From NCBI GenBank assembly GCA_027025615.1, contig JALVQM010000334.1:1-12205 (forward strand): DNA of 12,205 nt, in the 5' to 3' direction. The stretch is from Desulfobacteraceae bacterium. Lineage in GTDB: Bacteria > Desulfobacterota > Desulfobacteria > Desulfobacterales > Desulfosarcinaceae. Numbering within the stretch: position 1 is the stretch's first letter; each line of letters starts with the position of its first letter. The position numbers and the translations under genes are program-made. Below, one piece after another: positions 7,416-12,205 of this stretch. The notes under the pieces were generated by a model, which saw only the letters and a list, made by a program, of their open reading frames with translations, had not been told where the DNA came from and made no database searches.

Positions 7416-8859
7416 ACTTTGGCAGATGGTTTTTGCCTTTACTTTTTACCCCAGGCGAATGCCCTGCCGAACCGGTTTTTGAATTGGCCGTATCGGCCTT
7501 CATGTCCATGCCTTCCATGGTGTTTTTCTTCATGGAATCCCTGGTCGCAGAGCGGGCTGAGAGCATTTTCTGGATGGCTTCCTGCAAACGGCTTTCCGAA
7601 TCCAGCAGGAACTGGGCCGAAACAACGACTTTTTCACCCTCTTTCAATCCTTTCAGGACCTGGTAACGTCCTTTGTCCACCTCCACGCCCAACTCGACCT
7701 GGCGTGGCTCAAAGCGACCCTTGCCCTTGTCCACAAAGACAATCTTGCGCATTCCGGTATCGATGACCGCTTCCTGGGCTATGGTCAATTGTTTACCCGG
7801 TACCCCGGCCTCCAGGAAAATATTGGCATACATGCCCGGTTTAAGCTTGTAATCATGGTTGGCAAAAACCAGCCGCAACCTGGCGGTACGCGTCTTGGCC
7901 GAAAGGTAGGGATAAATATATAGGACCTTGCCCCGGTATTTGCGGCCGGGGATATAGGCAAGTTCCATGGTCGCCGGCATACCCTGATGAATCCAAGGAA
8001 GTTCGTATTCGTAGATATCCACATCCACCCAGACCTGCGAAAGATCGGCTATCTCGTACTGGTGTTCTCCGGCCTTGACGAAATGGCCTTCAACAGCGTT
8101 CTTTTTGATCACAACACCATTGGCCTGGCTGTAAACCACAAGGGTTTTGCGAACACGGCCCTGCTTGCCGATCTGCTCTATCTGCTGCTCGGAAAGGTCC
8201 CAGTAACGCAGACGGATACGGGCAGCCTCCAGCAGGCGCCGTGCGCTTTGACGAATATCGGGATAAGCACTTTCAGCCAGGGATCTGTATTGCTCCAGGG
8301 CCAACATGTATTCCTGCTGGGCGGAAACAAGTTCCGGGCTGTAGATCTCGAAAAGAGGTTGGCCTTTTCTGACTTTTTCACCTTCGAAATCGACATACAG
8401 ACGTTCGATCCATCCGTCGAACTTGGTGCTTACAGCGTAAATCCTTTTTTCGTCATAGGTCACACTGCCGTATGTCCGGATGGTTTTTTTGAGAACCTCC
8501 TTGGTAACCGGGGCAATCCGCACTCCCATGTTCTGAATGGTGGCAGAGTCTATGCGTATGGTTGAAGACGGAAGTTTTTCATCTCCTTGTTCCTGGTAAA
8601 CCGGTACCAGTTCCATACCCATCGGGGACTTTCCGGGTTTGTCGCTGACGAACCCCGGATCCATGGGCGCAACCCAGTACTTGATCCGCTTGCCGTTTGA
8701 AGGATCGACCATTCCGGCTTTTAGCTTATTTTCAGCCGCCTGAGCCTGCTCAACCGTCCTGAAACCAGACCTTTCATTCCAGCCAATAGGATCGACCAAT
8801 ATTGCCCAGCCCAAAGCGATAATGATTACCAGCATTAATAGTCCAATATTTTTTCTCAT
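7414..8859 (-). CDS. cusB: CusB-like periplasmic adaptor (membrane fusion protein) of the metal RND pump
   Basis: A 481-residue adaptor linking the CusA-like pump to the outer-membrane channel. It has an N-terminal membrane anchor or uncleaved signal (about 4-22) and then a heavy-metal-binding domain at 60-88 (YWVAPMDPGF, then KSPMGMELVPVY) in which the usual Cys/His ligands are replaced by Met66, Met80 and Met82. Next come two halves of a barrel-sandwich (lipoyl-like) domain (about 140-168 and 238-272) around a helical hairpin (about 168-235), a beta-barrel (about 272-350) and a membrane-proximal domain (about 355-420). A hydrophilic tail (433-481) is Met/Lys/His rich (SMKKNTMEGMDMK at about 442-454). 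Methionine ligands suit Cu(I)/Ag(I). The start overlaps the cusC stop by 4 bases, and a strong Shine-Dalgarno (GGAGAAGG) lies just before the ATG. The stop codon abuts cusA. Family assignment is firm; metal choice is inferred. Confidence 0.93.
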   Translation of the reverse strand: MRKNIGLLMLVIIIALGWAILVDPIGWNERSGFRTVEQAQAAENKLKAGMVDPSNGKRIKYWVAPMDPGFVSDKPGKSPMGMELVPVYQEQGDEKLPSSTIRIDSATIQNMGVRIAPVTKEVLKKTIRTYGSVTYDEKRIYAVSTKFDGWIERLYVDFEGEKVRKGQPLFEIYSPELVSAQQEYMLALEQYRSLAESAYPDIRQSARRLLEAARIRLRYWDLSEQQIEQIGKQGRVRKTLVVYSQANGVVIKKNAVEGHFVKAGEHQYEIADLSQVWVDVDIYEYELPWIHQGMPATMELAYIPGRKYRGKVLYIYPYLSAKTRTARLRLVFANHDYKLKPGMYANIFLEAGVPGKQLTIAQEAVIDTGMRKIVFVDKGKGRFEPRQVELGVEVDKGRYQVLKGLKEGEKVVVSAQFLLDSESRLQEAIQKMLSARSATRDSMKKNTMEGMDMKADTANSKTGSAGHSPGVKSKGKNHLPK

Positions 8860-10220
8860 TTACCTTCTCCCAGTGCATAAACTGCTTTTTTATCGCCTAA
8901 AGCGCCTTTGGCTGTGTTGTGAGGCTGACCAGGCTCAAGCCGGCCTCCAATGATTTCTTCCAGTTCGGCATGCTTGCGTAGCAGGGTGTATTTATAGGCG
9001 TCGGCCTGCAATTCCAGGCGCAGGACACGTATATGGGCAGCCAAGAGAGTGCGAAACTCGATCTTGCCCACCTCGTAAGCCGCCATAGCCGATTTTGCCC
9101 ACTGCCGGGCCTGAAAAATCAGGGCCCGGTGATAAAGCCTTATGTTTTCATGCAGACTGGAAATTTCCTGAGCCACAGCCATGGCCCGGTGGGGCAACCC
9201 GTCGGCCAGGTTGCCAAAATCGTTGCGTGCCGCATCCAGAGCGAGACGGGCGGCTTCCAGGCGCCGGTCCTGTTTGTTTTTCTGCCAGAGGGGAATATTA
9301 AAGACAACTCCCACAGACATGAAATCGGAACGATCACGGCCCCCGGGCTCATCATCACGCTGGCCATAGGCCAGGCGTACATCAAAGTTCGGATAATAGT
9401 CTTTGTCCACAAGTTCCATCTGGGCTCTGGCCTTTTGGACAGCCAACAGCTTGCCCCTGATATATGGATTGTTTTCAATTATCTTTCTGCGCACACTTAT
9501 CTGGTCAAACTCCCCTACCCCGGGCAGCTCTACCTCGGTTTCAGGCCTTACCGGCAGGTATCCCGGACGGTTGAGCAGTTCATTGATCCGGCTTTCGGCT
9601 ACCTGTTTTTGTTTTTCCAGAATGAGCCTTTCGTCAATCAGCTTGCTCAACTCCACCTGTCCCTGGAGAACATCCTGCTGCAGTCCTTTGCCGGTGGCGT
9701 AACGGGTTTCCGAAACCCGCAACAGCTGACTTACCATTTCCTTCAAGCGCTGGTTGATTTCCAGGCTGCGTCCACGTAAAGCCAACTGCCAGTATGCATC
9801 AGCCACCTGGCGGGCCAGGGCCAGCTTGCGCGCTTGAAGTTCGGCCTCCAGCCGGGATGATTCCAGCACCAGGACCCTGGTTTTCAGGTCCAAACGTCCG
9901 AACCACGGCAATCGCTGTGAGAGGGTAATCTGCTTCTGGGTCATGGCTTCCTGGTCAAAGTCGAAAGTATCGGTGGGAACGTTCAACAGGGTCAACCCAA
10001 TCCGTGGATCATCCAGACTACCGGCCGCCAGGGCTTCTTCCCGCACCGCCTCTATTCGTTGGCTCAAGGCGACAAGGCCCTTGTTAGCCCGCCATGCCTC
10101 CTGGATAAGAAACTGTAAACCGGGCGGCCCGCTGATACCCACAGCAGATGCGGCCAACCCTCTGACCGGTAAAGCCGCAAACAGCAAGATCAATATCGAT
10201 AATTTTGGAAAACGGCCCAT
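8856..10220 (-). CDS. cusC: TolC/CusC family outer-membrane efflux channel
   Basis: A 454-residue outer-membrane factor that forms the exit duct of the RND system. A signal peptide (about 1-24, hydrophobic core LSILILLFAALPV, likely cut near GLA-AS) precedes two repeated alpha-helical coiled-coil/beta-strand units. The first includes DDPRIGLTLLNVPTDTF (about 70-86), typical of metal-RND-linked TolC proteins, and the second begins around residue 240. No Cys follows the signal core, so unlike E. coli CusC this is not predicted to be a lipoprotein. The length is normal for the family. The ATG at 10220 is preceded by a good Shine-Dalgarno (AAGGAAGGGGA). The gene opens the cusCBA order after a 205-base gap and overlaps cusB by 4 bases (ATGA), so it is translated in step with the adaptor. 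Assignment to the metal-RND branch rests on context. Confidence 0.93.
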   Translation of the reverse strand: MGRFPKLSILILLFAALPVRGLAASAVGISGPPGLQFLIQEAWRANKGLVALSQRIEAVREEALAAGSLDDPRIGLTLLNVPTDTFDFDQEAMTQKQITLSQRLPWFGRLDLKTRVLVLESSRLEAELQARKLALARQVADAYWQLALRGRSLEINQRLKEMVSQLLRVSETRYATGKGLQQDVLQGQVELSKLIDERLILEKQKQVAESRINELLNRPGYLPVRPETEVELPGVGEFDQISVRRKIIENNPYIRGKLLAVQKARAQMELVDKDYYPNFDVRLAYGQRDDEPGGRDRSDFMSVGVVFNIPLWQKNKQDRRLEAARLALDAARNDFGNLADGLPHRAMAVAQEISSLHENIRLYHRALIFQARQWAKSAMAAYEVGKIEFRTLLAAHIRVLRLELQADAYKYTLLRKHAELEEIIGGRLEPGQPHNTAKGALGDKKAVYALGEGK

Positions 10221-10225
10221 CTTAG

Positions 10226-10236
10226 TCCCCTTCCTT
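10226..10236 (-). promoter_or_regulatory. Ribosome binding site of cusC
   Basis: On the minus strand AAGGAAGGGGA ends 5 bases before the cusC ATG at 10220. It is a purine-rich match to the 16S anti-Shine-Dalgarno and supports the chosen start. Confidence 0.55.
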
Positions 10237-10246
10237 GATAGTTTGT

Positions 10247-10277
10247 TTTATACATTTAACTGCAACAAAGATGCCAA
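10247..10277 (-). promoter_or_regulatory. Candidate promoter of the cusCBA unit with a long (19-bp) spacer
   Basis: On the minus strand TTGGCA (10277-10272) and TATAAA (10252-10247) resemble -35 and -10 hexamers, separated by 19 bases and lying just before the cusC ribosome binding site. A spacer of 19-20 bases is known for promoters controlled by MerR-family metal regulators, which untwist the DNA to activate. The spacer itself is only weakly symmetric (CAT...ATG at its ends), so no operator can be claimed. This is a by-eye match and could be chance. Confidence 0.28.
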
Positions 10278-10314
10278 TAGCACAATTGTCTGTATTAACT
10301 GATGGTTGGATTAT

Positions 10315-10333
10315 TCAAAGGGGTTTTCTTTGA
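10315..10333. repeat. Perfect 6-bp inverted repeat in the ATPase-cusC gap
   Basis: TCAAAG and CTTTGA flank a 7-base spacer. On the minus strand the dyad sits between a TTGTCA-like -35 (10336-10331) and an AATAAT-like -10 (10315-10310) with a short 15-base spacer, so it could be an operator. No T-run follows on either strand, which argues against an intrinsic terminator. Short dyads of this size do arise by chance. Confidence 0.3.
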
Positions 10334-10340
10334 CAAGGGT

Positions 10341-10371
10341 GGGTAATTTCTATCCACTTTATAAACTACCC
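10341..10371 (-). repeat. Imperfect 9-bp inverted repeat (hairpin) after the ATPase gene
   Basis: Arms GGGTAATTT (10341-10349) and AAACTACCC (10363-10371) enclose a 13-base loop. In RNA made from the minus strand all nine pairs form, with one G-U. It lies 55 bases after the ATPase stop codon, where a terminator might be expected, but it is followed by ACCC rather than a U-tract. It could be an RNA processing hairpin, an attenuating structure or an operator for the cusC promoter. Confidence 0.3.
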
Positions 10372-10425
10372 GCAATAGACAGCTTAATAGAATTGGACCG
10401 TTTCGAGGGGGTTGCAAAGACCTGC

Positions 10426-12205
10426 CTAACCACGAAGAATCCGCGTAGAATTTAACAGGGCCAGCAGTGCGGTCCCCATATCGGCAAAAACCGCTTCCCA
10501 CATGGTGGCCAAGCCAACGGCTCCCAATGAAAGAAACACAGCCTTGATAAAAAACGCAAGACCGATATTCTGCCAAACAATAGAGCGGGTTTTGCGGGCC
10601 AGCAACACCGCCTGGGCAACTTTGGCAGGTGAATCACTCATAAGCACCACGTCAGCCACCTCGATGGCGGCATCCGACCCCAATCCACCCATGGCTATAC
10701 CCACGTCAGCCCTGGCAATAACAGGGGCATCGTTTATACCGTCTCCCACAAAAGCTATCTTCCCCCTGGTGTCCATCTGCTCCTTGAGGTCTTCCAGAAT
10801 CCGGACCTTGTCCTCCGGCAAAAGGTCGGCATGGTAGCTGTCAAGCTCCAGGATCTTTGCCACCGAAGCAGCCGCGGCTTCATTGTCACCGGTCAGCATA
10901 GCCTGATGGTCTATTCCCAAATCCCGCAGGGTCTTGACAGCCTTGGAAGCTTCGGGTTTTATCCGGTCTCCCACGGCTATATAACCTGCGTAAATACCGT
11001 CAACAGCCACGTGAACCACGGTTGTATCAAAACTGCACCTTTCATGGGAAATGTCCTGCTGATGCATCAGGCGGTCATTGCCAACCAGAATGGTATGACC
11101 GGAGTAACTGACCTGGGCACCCTGACCTGCAAATTCCCTGTGGTTTTCTATCATCTGCAATTGCGGCATGCCTGCACTGGCTTTTGCCGCTTTAAGGATC
11201 GCAACCGCAATTGGGTGATTGGAACTTGACTCAGCAGCAGCAGTGAACTCCAACAATTTCTTTTCTGAAAATCCATTAGAGGCAACAATGTCATTGACAC
11301 TGAAAACACCCTCGGTAAGGGTTCCGGTCTTGTCAAACACCACGGTCCTGATTGCAGCCAGAACATCCATGAAATTGGAACCTTTTACCAGGATACCTTT
11401 TCTGGAGGCTTTGCCGATTCCTCCGAAATATCCCAGGGGAATACTGACAACCAGGGCACATGGACAGGAAATGACCAATATGACCAACGCCCGGTAGAGC
11501 CAGGTCCGGAAATCGGCCTCCGGAATAACCAAAGGAGGAATAACCGCCAGGGCTGATGCGATCAATACTACCGCCGGAGTATAATAGTGTGCAAACCTGG
11601 TGATGAATCTTTCGGTTCTGGCCTTGCGGGCGGTGGCATTTTGAACCAAATCCATGACCTTGGCAATCGATGATTCTTTAAAAGGCCGTTCCACTTCAAC
11701 GGTAAGAGCACCGCTTTGGTTTATCTGACCGGCCAGCACCCTGTCACCGGAGGCAACTTGTACAGGCAGGGATTCACCGGTCAGGGCCGCGGTGTCCAGT
11801 TGGGATGAGCCGGAAACAACCTTGCCATCCAGGGGGACTTTATCACCAGGTTTGATCAGGATAACCTGGCCTACGGCAACATCTTCCGGTGCAACTTCAA
11901 CAAGCCCCTTGTCGGTCTTGAGCAAGGCCCGATCAGGTTTTGCGGCCAGAAGATTGCGGATGGAGCGTCTGGACTTGGAAACAGCCCTGTTCTGGAGCAG
12001 CTCACCGACCTTGTAAAAAATCATTACCCCGATTGCTTCCCCATAGGCATGAATAAACAAAGCCCCGATGGTGGCTACGATCATCAGCACATTTTCGTCA
12101 AACAGGTCACCACGACGCAATGTCCGTAAAGCCGCACCGAAAACATTACTTCCGGCCAACAGGTAAGCTGTCAGGACAATGCCCAGTTCCAGGTAAGAGT
12201 AATTA
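10426..12205 (-). CDS. PIB-type heavy-metal translocating P-type ATPase, Zn/Cd/Pb type (5' end outside window)
   Basis: An ATP-driven metal exporter of the inner membrane. The frame remains open to the right edge; the only in-frame near-edge initiator is a TTG at 12159 inside a conserved helix (AYLLAGSNVF), so the true start and any N-terminal metal-binding domain lie outside. In numbering from that codon, the following are seen: TGES (127-130) of the actuator domain, the transport motif CPC (232-234), the phosphorylated D276 in DKTGTLTEG, H315-P316 of the PIB nucleotide-binding motif, TGDN (423-426) and GDGINDAP (472-479). The final membrane helices carry K539 (FFIKAVF) and D560 (VFADMGTA), matching the Lys693 and Asp714 signature of E. 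coli ZntA, so Zn(II)/Cd(II)/Pb(II) is expected rather than Cu(I). It is followed by a 205-base gap and then the cusCBA genes on the same strand, and may or may not share their transcript. Confidence 0.94.
   Translation of the reverse strand, partial: NYSYLELGIVLTAYLLAGSNVFGAALRTLRRGDLFDENVLMIVATIGALFIHAYGEAIGVMIFYKVGELLQNRAVSKSRRSIRNLLAAKPDRALLKTDKGLVEVAPEDVAVGQVILIKPGDKVPLDGKVVSGSSQLDTAALTGESLPVQVASGDRVLAGQINQSGALTVEVERPFKESSIAKVMDLVQNATARKARTERFITRFAHYYTPAVVLIASALAVIPPLVIPEADFRTWLYRALVILVISCPCALVVSIPLGYFGGIGKASRKGILVKGSNFMDVLAAIRTVVFDKTGTLTEGVFSVNDIVASNGFSEKKLLEFTAAAESSSNHPIAVAILKAAKASAGMPQLQMIENHREFAGQGAQVSYSGHTILVGNDRLMHQQDISHERCSFDTTVVHVAVDGIYAGYIAVGDRIKPEASKAVKTLRDLGIDHQAMLTGDNEAAAASVAKILELDSYHADLLPEDKVRILEDLKEQMDTRGKIAFVGDGINDAPVIARADVGIAMGGLGSDAAIEVADVVLMSDSPAKVAQAVLLARKTRSIVWQNIGLAFFIKAVFLSLGAVGLATMWEAVFADMGTALLALLNSTRILRG

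Noticed and set aside
9033..9779. Open frame on the + strand (248 codons) opposite cusC
   Set aside because: It is antisense to the conserved TolC coding region, with no domain and no ribosome site; a shadow of codon bias.
10341..10371. Hairpin read as a rho-independent terminator of the ATPase gene
   Set aside because: No T-tract follows on the minus strand and the stem is AT-containing with a 13-base loop; kept only as an inverted repeat.
10295..10576. Minus-strand open frame spanning the end of the ATPase gene and the gap
   Set aside because: About half of it is out of frame inside the conserved last helices of the ATPase, and the remainder has no recognisable content.
1..12205. Insertion sequences, CRISPR arrays, tRNA or rRNA genes
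   Set aside because: No transposase, terminal inverted repeats, regularly spaced direct repeats or RNA gene signatures were seen, and coding sequence fills nearly the whole window.

Overview
The window reads as a piece of a Gram-negative, probably anaerobic bacterial chromosome. It carries a complete three-part envelope-spanning metal efflux pump (outer-membrane channel, periplasmic adaptor, inner-membrane RND pump), which requires two membranes. It also carries a cobalamin-dependent radical SAM enzyme, a type enriched in anaerobes. Gene content and protein style (dCache-HAMP-class III cyclase, CusA-like RND, CxxxCxxC B12-radical SAM) would suit a Desulfobacterota-type lineage, but this taxonomic guess is inference from family resemblance only.

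Layout. The left edge (1-527, + strand) holds the C-terminal part of a TraB/GumN-family protein. It converges on a block of six genes, all on the minus strand. In transcription order (right to left) these are: a PIB-type heavy-metal ATPase whose 5' end is cut by the right edge (10426-12205); a 205-bp non-coding gap with candidate promoter and dyad elements; cusC-like outer-membrane channel (8856-10220); cusB-like adaptor (7414-8859); cusA-like RND pump (4300-7404); a membrane-bound class III nucleotide cyclase receptor (2591-4303); and a B12-binding radical SAM enzyme (545-2542). cusC/cusB and cusA/cyclase each overlap by 4 bases (ATGA), cusB abuts cusA, and the radical SAM gene starts 48 bases after the cyclase. 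The block from cusC to the radical SAM gene therefore looks like one transcript.

How the genes may work together. The ATPase would move divalent metal (its transmembrane Lys/Asp signature is of the Zn/Cd/Pb type) from cytoplasm to periplasm. The CusCBA-like pump has the three-methionine relay typical of Cu(I)/Ag(I) exporters and would expel ions out of the cell. No CusF-like chaperone, CusRS two-component pair or MerR/ArsR-type repressor is visible. The one recognisable sensor is the cyclase receptor, whose translation is coupled to cusA. That coupling, together with the cyclase's unusual purine-recognition residues and the orphan B12-radical SAM enzyme at the end of the unit, is the most interesting part of the window. 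The rest is ordinary metal-resistance machinery.
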